DNA of 64,000 nucleotides from Flammula alnicola (Eukaryota; Basidiomycota; Agaricomycetes; Agaricales; Strophariaceae). Position numbers and translations under genes: made by a program. The notes under the pieces were generated by a model that was not told the DNA's origin, made no database searches, and saw nothing but the letters and a program-made list of their open reading frames with translations. Location: NCBI GenBank assembly GCA_015499995.1, contig JADNRV010000019.1:62001-126000 (forward strand), given 5' to 3'. This document shows positions 21,581-33,306 of the stretch, piece by piece (position 1 is the stretch's first letter; each line of letters begins with the position of its first letter).

Positions 21581-23196
21581 CTATGGCAGGGAGGAGTCTT
21601 TGTCAAGACGGCTTACTCGCAATGCTTGCAGTAGCAGTTGGGCTGCTTTATCCAGAATAGCTGTTTGTCGTCGCCAGTATTCAGAAGGCGATGCAAAACG
21701 AGGAACGTAGGGTAGCGGCAAGGATACCTCCTCTACTCCAGGGAACAGCGTTGTCACCCACTGCGCAAGGAGTTCAGCCTGCAAGGGGTCGATTGGAGGG
21801 TAGAATGGGGATATATACAGTCGAGATATAAGTTTCCAGTGCGGAGTTGCTTTGAACGCGAGCGAGGTAGGCCGGGCCAGCCCAGTAGGATACGACGTTG
21901 ACACTGCAGCGCTCGCTCAGAGGCTTGAGAACGCGGAGGACCCAGATCTCGACCACACACCGCCCCTTCCTAGTCTCTCCTCATTGACAATCCACTGCCG
22001 GACTCTAGACACCATATTGTTTACCGAGGAGACGTTCCACCCACTCCTCGACGCCATTCTAGAGGGTTGCCCCTCTATAAACGATCGCAGGCCTCATTTC
22101 GAGTTGCCAAAATGGAAATCACGCTTAAGCGTAAGAAAGAGGTAGGAGATATTTGGCGGCAGTATCGGAAAAGATGAGTGATTGCGTTAGGTCTGTCGAG
22201 AGATAGGGCCGAAAGACAGGAGTCAAATAGTCGCTCATCGAGAACGAGATGCGAGAGGTTAGAGTACGAATTGATGCATGTATGAGGCTCCGAGTGCCTG
22301 GAAAACATCGCGGAAGAAGGGCGAACGGCGTTTGAATGTGGATGGCATGGAAGGAAACCTTTGAAGTTTGAACTGACGAGTGATGGGTCGAATGGACGAT
22401 ACATCATATCCGGATTCTTGGGAGGCAGAAGTGGAGGTCCTTTGGATCGTCTAATTACGCTTCGCAATCCTGCTTTTGCCTTTGCCATCAAGCCTTTCGT
22501 CAGATTGATGGAAGGTGCTGGTGAGGCCCTCTCAGGTTCATCATTGTTGGTTCGGATTAAGTTGTGGTTGAGGGATTCGTCAGGATCGGCATCCACTTCC
22601 CAATTCTCAGGCTGAAGATGATAGCTTTTGTTATAGAGCATTAGCTTCTCGCAGCCCTTGGAGGATAGGGACTGGAATATGCTATCCAAAATGTCGGCTA
22701 TCGGGAGAGGGACAGCAGACCGAGGATTTGCATTGAAGTGGTGGTACTTATGATCACCTTCGAAGTGTATCGTTACGGTTCGCAGAGCAGTTAGGCGTGA
22801 TGGCAAACTGGCAAAACGATTGAGACGGTTCTGGAGTTTAGGAATGTCGGTGAATCGGTGAACGATTGTGGAAATGTACAGTGGATTTCGTCGATAGATG
22901 TGATATAAAATGCGACCAAGAGTCCTGCTTCTGGGCCCAATCTCGGCGGATCACCCTCTTCTTCCTGGCTATGTCTACGGTGCACGGACAGAAGGTTGTA
23001 ATGTTGTCCTCGAACTTGGCTGTTATCGTCAAATATGAGTGTAAATGATTGTTCGGGGTTGTGTATATTTTTAACAGCAAAGAAGAAGGGAATTGCAATG
23101 TTGTTGAGTCGCTTGGAAAGTATTCCAGGGTTCGATTTCATCATCTTTAAGAATGTGGAGGAGAATTTCCGTCGGGAGATCCATGAGCTTAGGCAT
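21581..23196 (-). pseudogene. Decayed F-box protein gene
   Basis: The minus strand begins with MPKLMDLPTEILLHILK (ATG 23196), a clear F-box start. The frame then breaks: the next F-box residues (LSKRLNNIAIPFFFAVKNIH) lie in another frame with no splice sites between. A third frame carries the following region (ISTIVHRFTDIPKLQNRLNR through LPSRLTALRTVTIHFEGDH), open down to 22075. The C-terminal part (ATPHWKLISRLYISPFYPPI to a stop at 21581) is in yet another frame with stops in between. F-box proteins recruit substrates to SCF ubiquitin ligases. The repeated frame changes and stops indicate a pseudogene, though an unusual intron pattern could explain some of them. Confidence 0.55.
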
Positions 23197-23391
23197 CTTT
23201 GGGTGCTAGATCTGATAAGTGGAATCTTGAAGCGTAAAGTAGTAGTAGTACTTCCGAAATTCGAGTTCCACGTGCTCGCTTGTGTTTAGGGCTGGCAGAA
23301 GCGCGCTTGCGGGTCATGTCTGGAAAGCATGACGCGACAACTCAACCACGGTCCACAATCTTTGATTCTGCTCTGCGATCCGTGTCTCAAG

Positions 23392-26300
23392 ATGAGCTCA
23401 CCCGTTTCCTCGTCACCCGCACCTTTAGATTTCGCCTTTGACGTCGAGCAGCACGCAACGCCTACAACTAATAATACCTCACCAGAACCAGAGATGAGTA
23501 CGGCAGCTTCTTCACCACCAGCACACGAGTTGTCAGAATACAGCTATGCGTGTAGCGAAGTAGCTGAAAGCCTAGGGGTACGATTTTTATTGCACGAATG
23601 ACCATTTTGCTCATGTGCGCCCGTTTTTAAGGATACTGATCATCTCAGCACTAAAGAAGAGTCCGCGGCTGCAACACCAATAACCATGAATGAAACGGTA
23701 TATAGAGCTGCTTCCTTTTTCCATTACCGACATGTCTCTGATATCGCTTTTCCAGGAAACGGAACGGCGCCTGGCGCGACTCCAATTCCTTCTTCAACGA
23801 TCCGCTGTCTACTCGGGCATTCTGAAGACTCGTATGGACGAAGAAAAGGCTAGGCAAGCCAAGCTCCAAGCTCAGAAAAGACAGGCAGAAAAGGCCGGCA
23901 GGAAACGCGTCCGTCCGGACGCACATCCATCCCCCAAAGGCAAGCGGAAGAAAGGCACAAACGGCGAAATCGTTGCTGTAGACGGTGCCGAGGTCGACGG
24001 ACATGGAGAAACGCCAATCTTCCAACAACCGGCGCTCGTTACGGGCGCGAGGTTGAAGCCTTACCAACTTGAAGGCCTTCAATGGATGGTCTCGCTTGAC
24101 CAGAATGGTATTTCTGGGATCTTGGGTTCGTGATTTTTTTTTCTATTTAGAAAAATAGAATAAAATCTTACTTACGCCTTCTGAAGCTGATGAAATGGGT
24201 CTTGGCAAGGTATGTCCATTTTCAAGACGCTTTAGCCTTTCGTCTCACGTTCTTCCGACAGACATTGGAAGCGATCGCATTCAGCGCGTACCTCCGAGAA
24301 CACGACAATTTCAAGCCATTCCTTGTCGTATGCCCCCTTAGTGTTCTTCTCAATTGGGCCGACGAGTACAAGAAATTCGCGCCTGACGTGAGTATATTCT
24401 GTCCACTCTCGTAGGTTGGTTTTTGACAAAAGGATAAAAGATCCCAGTGTGTGTTTACCATGGAACCCCGGCTGAACGTGCGGAGCTACGACGAACCGTG
24501 ATGGCACTTCCTGGTACCAGAAGAAGTGCTGAAAAGCATACAACAAGTAGAAATTCAAAGCCGGGCAAACGTAAAACTGGTAGACCGTCGAAGACCAAAC
24601 CAAAAGAAGTGGACGAGAGTTCTGCGCGCAGGTCCAAGAGGCCACATAAGCAGACCACCAAGGCCAAGGCCACCCCGAGAAAGTCTACGATTGTCATCGA
24701 TTCTGAAGACGAGGTCATGGAAGTTGACGAAGAAACCGATACCGCGAAATCCAAGGAAGAGGAAGGAGAATACACGTCCTCATTTCCCGTCGTTCTGACG
24801 ACATACGAGATGATCATCAAGGATCGCGCACACCTTGCGCACTACGATTGGGGTTACATTGTTGTAGACGAAGGACATAGGTTGAAGAATTTTGATTGCA
24901 AGCTCATGAAGGAGATCAAGAAATACACGAGTGCGGGAAGGATGATCTTAACCGGCACACCTCTTCAAGTGTGCTTGACGTTTTGTCTTCCTTCGCATAA
25001 ACTAACCGTCTGTCTTAGAATAATCTTTCCGAGCTGTGGTCACTACTCAACTTCATCTTGCCTGATATATTCGACGATATCGATACTTTCCAGGAATGGT
25101 ACTTAGATATTTCTTTTGTTTCGAGCCTGTCTAATATCCCCTGGGTAGGTTCAATCTTCCAGAACTCCAATCCTCGTTACCCACCTCTCAGTCTGCGCAA
25201 ATCATCTCCTCGCTTCATGCCATCCTTAAGCCTTTCCTGCTCCGCCGATTAAAAGTCGACGTGGAAATGAATCTACCGCCCAAGAAGGAGTACGTCCTAT
25301 ATGCTCCTCTCACTACGAGGCAGAAAGAGGCCTACGACCGTGTTTTGCATGGCGGTCTGCGGGAATGGTTGATACAGGGCGGAACTGGCGGCATCCATAT
25401 TGTTAAAGACTCGGACGAGATGGAGGAGGACGATTCTGAGCAAAAAGTCGAGGAAGAAGTGAAAGATCGGCAAGGTGTCGAAGACGATACAGATGGTTCG
25501 AAGGAGGCCGGTAAGAAACGCGTTTCTTCCCGGCTGACCAAGGGTCGTCGGAAGAGTTATGCAGTGGATGGTGACGATGACGAATATTTCAAGATGTTGG
25601 AGAGAGGGAATCTTGACAAACGCGGCGTAAAAGTTGTCCGGAGCAAAGCAGAGGAGGCCGAAGAGTCCAGGATCGGCAGAGAACATCAAGCTCGTGCTAA
25701 AGGTTAATTCGACCTTTCATTCAACCGTGGCGTAGTTTCTGACCTTTCTCGTTTTTCTCGTGTTTTCAGTCAAGCAAGTCAACAATATGAAACTACAGAA
25801 TATGGTGATGCAACTACGGAAAGTCTGTTCACACCCTTTCCTCTTCGACTGGCCCATCGATCCCGAAACCCGCGATCCCGTGCTGGGCGAAGAGCTCGTG
25901 AACGCTAGTGGAAAGATGATGGTGCTTGACCGTCTCCTGAGAGAATTATTCAAGCGCGGGCACAAGGTGTTACTCTTCAGTCAGTTTACGACAATGTTGG
26001 ATATCATCGAGGTAGCTGCCTACCCTTCTCTCTTGTTCATATTTTGACCATTTCCTTCAAATTCAGGAATGGGCAGTTGACTATATGGGTTGGCGAATAT
26101 GTCGCATTGATGGCTCTACAAAGCCTATGGATCGTCGAGAAGAAATGAACCGGTTCCAGACTGGCGGAGACGACCCAGAAGCACCACATCTCTTTCTGCT
26201 TAGCACGCGTGCAGGCGGGTTGGGTATCAACCTCGTTGCTGCGGATACAGTCATTTTCTACGATCAAGACTGGGTATGACTTCTTTAAAACACGCGACAA

Positions 26301-26925
26301 CTTCATTCTCATTAATTAACGCCTACAGAACCCGCAAATGGACGCACAGGCGCAGGATCGAGCACATCGTATAGGCCAAACGAGACCTGTTCTGATATTC
26401 AGGCTGGTCAGCGCTCACACCGTAGAGACCAAGATCATGCAACGCGCCACTGAGAAGAAGAAACTTGAGGCCCTAGTCATCGCAAAAGGTAAACCATTCT
26501 GCCTCTATATCTTAAACGACCACCACCGATGTATTTTCTTCCAAGGCAAATTCAAAACACCGGCCGCTGCGGCAAGTACGAAGCGAGAGACCATGGCTGA
26601 GATGGCAGCATCGCTCCTTCGCCTCGAAGGAGAGAAGATCGACGTTGTGCCCAATACGAAAGAGGGCAAGCAAGGCGTGCTGAGCGACGAGGACCTCGAT
26701 GTCCTCCTGGATCGTAGTCCCGAGGTATTTGCTGAACGAGGGCAGGGGTGGACTTCCGGTGCTGCTCAAGCTACATCCGATAAGGTTGTCAAGAATCTGG
26801 ACGTTGAAGTCAAGCACACGGCTATCGGCACGGGCAAGAAGGCTGCGTTCGCGGTATATGAAGCGCCTGCCCAGGAAGGCAATGACGCGCTTGCGAAGAT
26901 TATGGGAGAAGAGGAGGCGGAGTGA
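23392..26925 (+). CDS. IRC5: SNF2-family chromatin remodeller of the LSH/DDM1/Irc5 type, 973 aa
   Basis: ATP-driven nucleosome remodeller; relatives (HELLS/LSH, DDM1, yeast Irc5) support DNA methylation or repeat silencing and cohesin/recombination functions. Twelve exons join in frame: 23392-23577, 23632-23697, 23756-24125, 24187-24209, 24262-24387, 24441-24968, 25019-25098, 25149-25702, 25770-26011, 26067-26273, 26329-26488 and 26546-26925. The order is: acidic N-terminus, a Lys/Arg-rich segment, [17 protein letters not shown], Walker [10 protein letters not shown] (across two introns, with a 23-nt exon), a Lys/Ser-rich insert, DEGH box ([12 protein letters not shown]), [29 protein letters not shown], a charged insert, and helicase C motifs ([51 protein letters not shown]). 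No bromo-, chromo- or SANT domain was seen. DEGH rather than DEAH is usual for the LSH group. An in-frame ATG at 23329 is an alternative start. Confidence 0.9.
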
Positions 26926-27340
26926 GAGTGATCGACAGTATGTCTTGATCGATGTGTTCTTGATTTATTTGCTCTCTTTGTTGTCCTCTTGTTTTATTGG
27001 ATTTATTATTCTCTTGTTTATATTGTAGATCTATACCCGTCTCCGGTTTCCTCTGTGCAATGCAACCCTTGTAATTTATTGGGTTGGGAATAGTATACCA
27101 ATACATTCCATTCTAATACACCACACGTCTAGACTCTAGAGCCAAATCTCCGGAACTTCGAACCATGGTCACGGCATCCTGGATATTTATGCAACCCAAC
27201 CTTCTTGGATTCTTTATCCTTTGCCGTGGGATGAACGCGCAGGATATGCGGCCTGGGTGCTTTCAATTCCTCCTATCACTCCCTGATCTAACACTCGACG
27301 CTTGATACTCAAGTCCTTCTTCCTCTCCAACTCTTTCCCG

Positions 27341-28760
27341 ATGTCGTCGTATTATCTAGGTGATCAGTTGAAGAATAACATGATGGCTGGGGTATCAACC
27401 CGCACGAAGAGTGCAGGGGATTACAATGGATCTCCAATTCCACCATGCGGGGACTTTGCGAGATCAAAAGCATCGCTCGCTCCTATGCTTTCTCCATGGC
27501 TGCCAGAGGCTACAAGTATTCCTCGTCTGCATACATCGTCAGTGATCTATTTCGGCAATAACTTCAAGTTCTCGATACTGATTACACGGAGACAGCGTCC
27601 ATAACGAGATCACGAAGTTCATGCAGTATATGGAACCTACGACTCAAGAGGCAGCCACCCGCAAAGACCTCGTAAAACGCTTCACAAATCTCATCACGTC
27701 TTTTAGAATGGACGTAAAAGTCAGTCCTGTCGGATCCTACGTGACGGGCCTTTATCTCCCTACTTCAGACATCGACATGGTACTCACATTTGGAACCGGA
27801 AATTTGTCCAGCTACCTCTCCATTGCCGGCTCAAGATTGGATCTGTCGAGGATCCTGATTAAAATACGCAATTCCGGATTCGCAAGCAAGGTGGAGGATG
27901 TTTTAAATGCCACAGTGCCCTTGATTAGGATCACGGACAAAGTCACGGGGATTGAAATCGACCTGACGGCAGCAGACACTCATGGCATTGCGGCCACTGA
28001 AGCAGTGCAAAAGTGGATGAAGGGTCCAGAAAGCGAAATTATCAAAATGCTGGCCATAGTGGTCAAGATGTTCTTATCTATCAGGAGGTGTGGCACGACT
28101 TATACGGGAGGGGTCAATTCGTACGTGTTGGTTTGGATGGTCGTGGCTTGGGTCAAGCTTGAGTGGCCGAAGACGAGAAAGGAAAGGCACATCGTGGAGG
28201 ATATTTCCTCGTTGAGCTCGGCTTTTGGAAAGTTGTCCGTACGATCTTCAGCCATCGTCAAGCTCCCCTCCAACTCAGTCAAGCTCCCTTCCAACTCAGT
28301 CAAGCTGTCCTCTAACTCAACTTCGACGACTGCTGTGCAGGCAACGCCCGCAGTCAAGGAGTCGAAAACGCCAGATTTCGGACAAGCCCTACTGGGGTTT
28401 CTCAAATTCTACGGCAACGACTTCGACTATTACACAAAAGCAATCAACATCGAACCCACACCGTCATACCAGATCAAAAAATTTCCGTACTCGCGCTATC
28501 CCATCACGCAGCGCTATCTACTCTCCATCTTCGACCCCGCGAATAGCTCTATTGATATGGGTTCCAAGGCATACGGCATCAGACATGTCCAGGCGTCATT
28601 TCTAGAAGCTTACAACATGCTGGTGGATGCAGAGCGTAAAACGCGAGTCCAGAACTTTAGCCCATATCCCGAGGGAGTTTTGGGTAAGCTGTTAGGTGGC
28701 GACTTTACAAAATTTGTGGAAAAAAGAAAGAGGTTAGGTTACAGTATGACTCGGAGATGA
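27341..28760 (+). CDS. Trf4/5-like non-canonical poly(A) polymerase, 453 aa
   Basis: Nucleotidyltransferase of the TRAMP-type poly(A) polymerase family, which adds short A tails to nuclear RNAs for exosome decay. Exon 1 (27341-27537) joins exon 2 (27596-28760) across a 58-bp intron (GTCAGT..ACAG). Exon 2 starts with VHNEITKFMQYMEPT, the expected family block. The catalytic region is PVGSYVTGLYLPTSDIDMVL (G-S plus the DxD pair), with the third acid in GIEIDLTAAD. The central domain has GVNSYVLVWMVVAWVKLEWP. The PAP-associated domain follows: ALLGFLKFYGNDFDYYTKAI and YLLSIFDPANSSIDMGSKAY. A 21-bp tandem repeat (28257-28319) encodes three VKLPSNS-like units in a linker. The protein is shorter than yeast Trf4 (584 aa), mainly at the N-terminus; an undetected 5' exon is possible. 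Confidence 0.85.
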
Positions 28761-28845
28761 GGGGTGTCTGAGCTTTGGGCGTAAATTTTTTTGTCATGAT
28801 TATCGAAACTGGCAATTCATATGTAACATTAAACCAAGCTCGTGC

Positions 28846-29128
28846 TCAACGAACTGTCTGATAATTTCCGCGACTCCACCAATGCGCATCTGCAATATTG
28901 GTGGCGTTTCCCCGACGGAACCGCCTGCGCAAAAGAAAAAGAACAAACACAAAAGAAAGTATGTAAACCGCGATCACAACGCCAATGGCAACGAGTCCCA
29001 CAGATTGAGGATGGACTTCCCTGTAAGCGAATTAGATGACAAGCAATAAATAAACCTACTCGATCGTTGGAGTGAAAATTCACGTACTGAGAGCCAAAGA
29101 AAAAAAGATTTTGATTGGTAGGCTGCAT
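28846..29128 (-). CDS. Single-pass membrane microprotein, 71 aa (two exons)
   Basis: Exon 1 (29128-29088) encodes MQPTNQNLFFFGSQ. A 67-bp intron (GTACGTG..CTTACAG) joins in frame to exon 2 (29020-28846), reading EVHPQSVGLVAIGVVIAVYI, a hydrophobic continuation LSFVFVLFLL, then the basic RRRFRRGNATN and a tail rich in Trp/Tyr ending in QTVR. It is a classic N-out/C-in single-pass topology: about 24 hydrophobic residues followed by five arginines. Neither exon alone makes a long open frame, so ORF scans miss it. Its stop lies only 85 bp from the stop of the converging poly(A) polymerase gene. Family unknown. Clean splice sites, a membrane helix and positive-inside charge support it. Confidence 0.68.
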
Positions 29129-29712
29129 CGACTGGATGGTTGCGGTATGGGTGGTTATAATTGTGCTTTTCTAGGGAATTTAATGAGTAAGTTGTTAGAA
29201 TTTTCACATTAGCTGCTAGTCCAGATGAGTACTACTATGCAATGGCTAACCGGTGCAGCAAATTGACCCCCGGGGGATGTTGTGGAGGGAAACCTGAAGT
29301 TGTTTAGGACCAATTAAATGTGCAATTGAGTTCGGATACCTAGAAGAGGTGCTTCTGTGGATTGGACCAGCCGGAGACGCCGTGGACGTCTTGACAGAGG
29401 TTAAAGCCTAGTATGGAAATCAATTTCAAGATTGCGCCACAATGACCGTCAGTTGGCGCCAGTACTGACAATCATGGCTTTGACAAATTCTCACCGATGT
29501 ACGAGCGGAGGTATGATGACTTGGAGTAAAATTTGAAGCAGGTTTACTCGGGTGTTGCCTCGAAGACGTCGACGGGAATGGGACACGGTTGGTTGAATGA
29601 AGGATAGACTCGGACTCGCTCTTGCTCAACGTGCTATGTATAGGACCGGGCTGGTGGTCGGTGTGTGTAAATGTTGCGCTGCCTGTAAATCAAGGGTTAG
29701 CCTTGCTTTTTT
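29129..29712. other. Intergenic region
   Basis: Contains the 5' flank of the membrane microprotein gene and the 3' flank of the next minus-strand gene. No other feature recognised. Confidence 0.45.
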
Positions 29713-30883
29713 CTAAATTCTCCAAGAATTCTCTCCTTGGCTTGGAGTTGGCCGCATTGTTGACAGTACTCTTGAGTGTCTTATCATCGATTTAACTGGG
29801 TCCGGCCACTGATTCGGCCGTCCGGAAAAGTTGGGATGATTGTGACCAGGCGAGTCAGCACTAGTAGGGCGGAAAGTACCACTACTAATACTTCTGCTTG
29901 AGCCATGTAAAGTTGGCGGGGTTGTAATAGTTTTGAAGCGCGAGGGCGAACTGGTGCTTTCATGACTTGGAGAAATAGTATGGCTCGGAAGACTTGCAAG
30001 TCTGGTGCCGGACAGTGTGGCAGATGTATGAAAAGGATTCTCGACCGGTGGGTGGAATCCTGAATGCGGACTATTTGTTACCAAGGGAAGAGCAATTAAT
30101 CTTTATCTCTTAAAAATAAACGGCCTTACCGTGTAATAAAACTTTGAAAAGAATGGATATCTGATAGAATTGTCGCTGCTGAGGGCCCTTTTCCTCCTAA
30201 AAAGTCAGCACGACTAGTAGAAACACCAGCGCCCGATTCTCTGCCTGTCTTCTGGGAAATAGTAGCGGTTATCTGTTTCGGTACATTTGTGTCTGGTCTA
30301 TTTGGCGAGCACATAGACAGATCGCAAGTTTAGATCACTGGACTTGAATTATACAGAGTCTTACCGAAGGGGAAGCTTTGAAGAGTATGAGTATTTGTTC
30401 CTATTGTCATAACCGAACCTGTCGAGCAGGTGCTTTCTTGTTTGCTGAAGCCAGAGTGATCGTTGTGCAAAGAAATAGGTAGAACTGAAGAGAAGCCGGG
30501 GTTCATGGGCATAAAACGCAGTGCTGTAGTAGATACTTGAACTGTCTGTCTGGGAGGGTTCCCCGGCTGTGTCTCTATCACCAATTCGGTAGTCGTTTCC
30601 TGGGTTAAAGTCGGGTCCATGTTCATGACCGGCAAGGCCGTTGGTTCAGGATTCGGAATCCGAGTCCCCGGACCAGCATTGTGTGGCGCAGTTGCGATTG
30701 CGATTATAGCGATAGCTACAAAGGAGTCAGCGTTTGCTTGGGAAATCAAGGTAACGTTTGTTTACAGATACTGGTGAAAGGGGCATTTCTAGCTTGAGCG
30801 ATCGTTAGTATGAGGGCAAGCAATAGTAATGTTGAGATTCTGGGGAATTTTGCAATAACGTTTTGGAAGGGCAACATTTTCAT
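29713..30883 (-). CDS. Ser/Thr/Pro-rich protein with N-terminal signal or anchor, 329 aa
   Basis: Four exons join in frame: 30883-30766, 30715-30365, 30292-30130 and 30070-29713 (990 nt). The start at 30883 gives MKMLPFQNVIAKFPRISTLL followed by LLALILTIAQA, a strong signal peptide or signal anchor. A second short hydrophobic patch (IAIIAIATA) begins exon 2. The rest is low complexity: Ser/Thr/Pro-rich with acidic TTELVIETQPG and no recognised enzyme domain, cysteine array or GPI-type C-terminal hydrophobic tail. It could be a heavily O-mannosylated cell-surface or secreted protein. The exon 3 acceptor was chosen because it alone keeps the frame open (GACCAG followed by ACAC). Function unknown. 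Confidence 0.68.
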
Positions 30884-33306
30884 GAGAGAAGGAGGGAGGT
30901 GAAAAGATGTAAGGGGTTACTTCTCCGAACATTAGACGACGAAGATGAGATATGTATGTATCAGGAATTCTGGGATGATAGATTAAGCTGAGGCTTGAGA
31001 TGTCAGCTCGTCGTTGGTCGTCGCTTGTGCTGCCCATCGTGATATCATGAGCACTTGGAAACAAGAATGGGAATGGGATACAAATGGGTAGGATGATTGG
31101 TGATGCTGTTGATAAATGTGACGCGTAAAGAGAAAGGCAGTCCCTGTATCTTTCACCATCAAAGTTATATCTTGAAACGGTTAAAGTTAGAACAAGTGAG
31201 TCTCCCTTCTATTCGTCAAAAGTGAACACTTCTTATCCTCAAGTACATCTCTTTGCGTTACCATCACCTTTTCTCTTCTTCGACTACACTGAAAAGCTAG
31301 TGATATGATTTCGACGAGTGGCATCTGATCGGGATATCGGTTTTAGATTGAATGATCCTGCTGACCTCGACTTCGTAATCGAAAATGGATGGCCGATAAG
31401 ATGGATCTGCGGGGATTTCCGTTGTATGGGTCAGGTGCAGATGATATACGTACGTGCTGGAAGGAGGTGTTACGCGTACACATGTAAATAGACGCCCGTG
31501 AGACCCCAGACACCAATGCATCGAGCTGTCATCCAGTGGTTGCCTCCCTCACTCGTATTCTTGCAAGCACATTACACGCGAAGTCGCATTCCAGTTATAT
31601 CTACGGGTAACCACTCTAAACTTATCCTGAAGACGTTTGAACTTTGTGCAGATGTGTCGTCATGTGTGCACTGCTCTGATCGCTTGCGAACATAGCTCGG
31701 TTGCATATTCGGATTGCATTGGGTAAGTTTAAATGAAGGGGCAGTGAATGCACTGTTGAACATTGAAAACTGTACCACATGAGCGCTACACCAAAATATT
31801 CATGATGTGTCTACTTTGCGTACGAGGAGCATACGACATCAGAAGCTTCTGCCCGTGTAAAGGGGTCTTTGTGTGGATTCGGATTTGCTTATGTACCGCA
31901 CAACCTTATATAACAAGTCGTGAGCGTTGATGTAGTGTCAAATATTGCAGGACGGTGGGTGTAGGAACTTGATTCCGTTCTCAAATTGGAATGTCAGTTT
32001 GTGGACTGCGCAATATTGCGGGAAGGCGGAAAGGTCTGGCCAGGCACGTTCGCGCTCCTGTAGTACTAGTCTCGTACTCTGAAACGTTTAATAACTTAAC
32101 CACTGTGGACAAAGTAAGCTGACAGTCCACCAAGTATACAGGTTCAAGTCATTCGACTGCCGAGTTTCAAAGAAACTGGCGATAAACCCCAACTTCAAGG
32201 AGATTTACACTTAGGCACCTTTTGGGTAAGTCAACCGGTCGGGAGAAGGGCCGTGCTGGCGCTGTGAGCGCATGTGCATTCGCGTTGCTTTTTAGAAGTA
32301 CATATTCGGGAAAGTTTCCGGAAAGCTGTCCACCCTGGATGAATTATTCCTCAAAGAAGTTGAACGTTAAGCTCTAATTCCGATGGGTATCATTGTGTGC
32401 ACCCCAAAACGTGTTGAACGCGCCGGCGCGGCGCCACCATGCACAGTCCCTCATTCTGGAGTCGCGCGAACCAAGGGTGGAACTCACTACATACATTTTG
32501 ATTATCAAGGAATCTATGTAAACTCTTTTTTGTTCCAAAATCTATAACGATCCAATTGCGCGGTAACGAACCAGATAAAAGTAAGAAACGCGTACTTCAT
32601 GGGTTCGCTCCAGTCGGGCGGCGGAGAGCGCCGGCCCGCCCCCAGCGTGCGTATTTTCTACCAAAAGCGGTATGCCAGGACATGTTCACAATTGGATCAA
32701 CACGCGTGGACAACGAGGCTGCTCTGTTCTCTTGACCATCAACCAGGAGTGAGTATTCCGGTCATGCTTTTGGAGGCACGGCCAGATAAAAGATAATAGG
32801 CCGTCTCAGCTAGACCTCGGTTGATCTTGGAACTCCCACCCCAGCTCTCCAGATCCAAACATAGTCGTCCTTCCATTGGCAGTGTAGCTCTTCGCAAGGT
32901 CCATCGGAGCCCTTGCCAATTGTTCGGTTGTCAGGTTGCGCTTCAGAGGAAGACAGCGAGAGTCATATCAGAGCTGTAGCTTGTCGCTGAACAGTTCGCA
33001 CGCTTTTTGGACCTCGGAGTGTGCGTTAATTTTCGTCATATTTTATCCACCCTGACGCCAATACGTCCTTACAGAGCCTCAAAGCGGCATCATCGACATC
33101 GTCCACTGCATCCTCCAACATTAGTGTTCGGCAGGATAAGCGTTTCATTCTCTGCTGGTGGCTTTGTCTTCCATCGGTGGCCCAAGCGATTGAAAGGTCA
33201 CAGGAAATAGACAAACTCGGAATTATTTAAGAGGCACGTTTTCTTATCCCGACCATCTCTCTCTTTTCGCCGTCGGCAACCAACAAACCACTTTTCCTGG
33301 TGATAA
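30884..33306. other. Long intergenic region (2.4 kb)
   Basis: No confident gene. The first part is the upstream region of the Ser/Thr/Pro-rich protein gene. A GC-rich patch at 32420-32442 (GCGCCGGCGCGGCGCC) is strongly palindromic but has no assigned role. A small plus-strand frame at 32599-32796 and others lack motifs. Confidence 0.45.

Noticed and set aside
30789..31064. 91-codon minus-strand open frame upstream of the Ser/Thr/Pro-rich protein
   Set aside because: Overlaps the signal-peptide exon in another frame; the spliced gene starting at 30883 explains the region better.
32420..32442. GC-rich palindrome as a possible regulatory site or CpG island
   Set aside because: Short and isolated, with no nearby start codon or repeated copies; cannot be supported as a feature beyond noting it.
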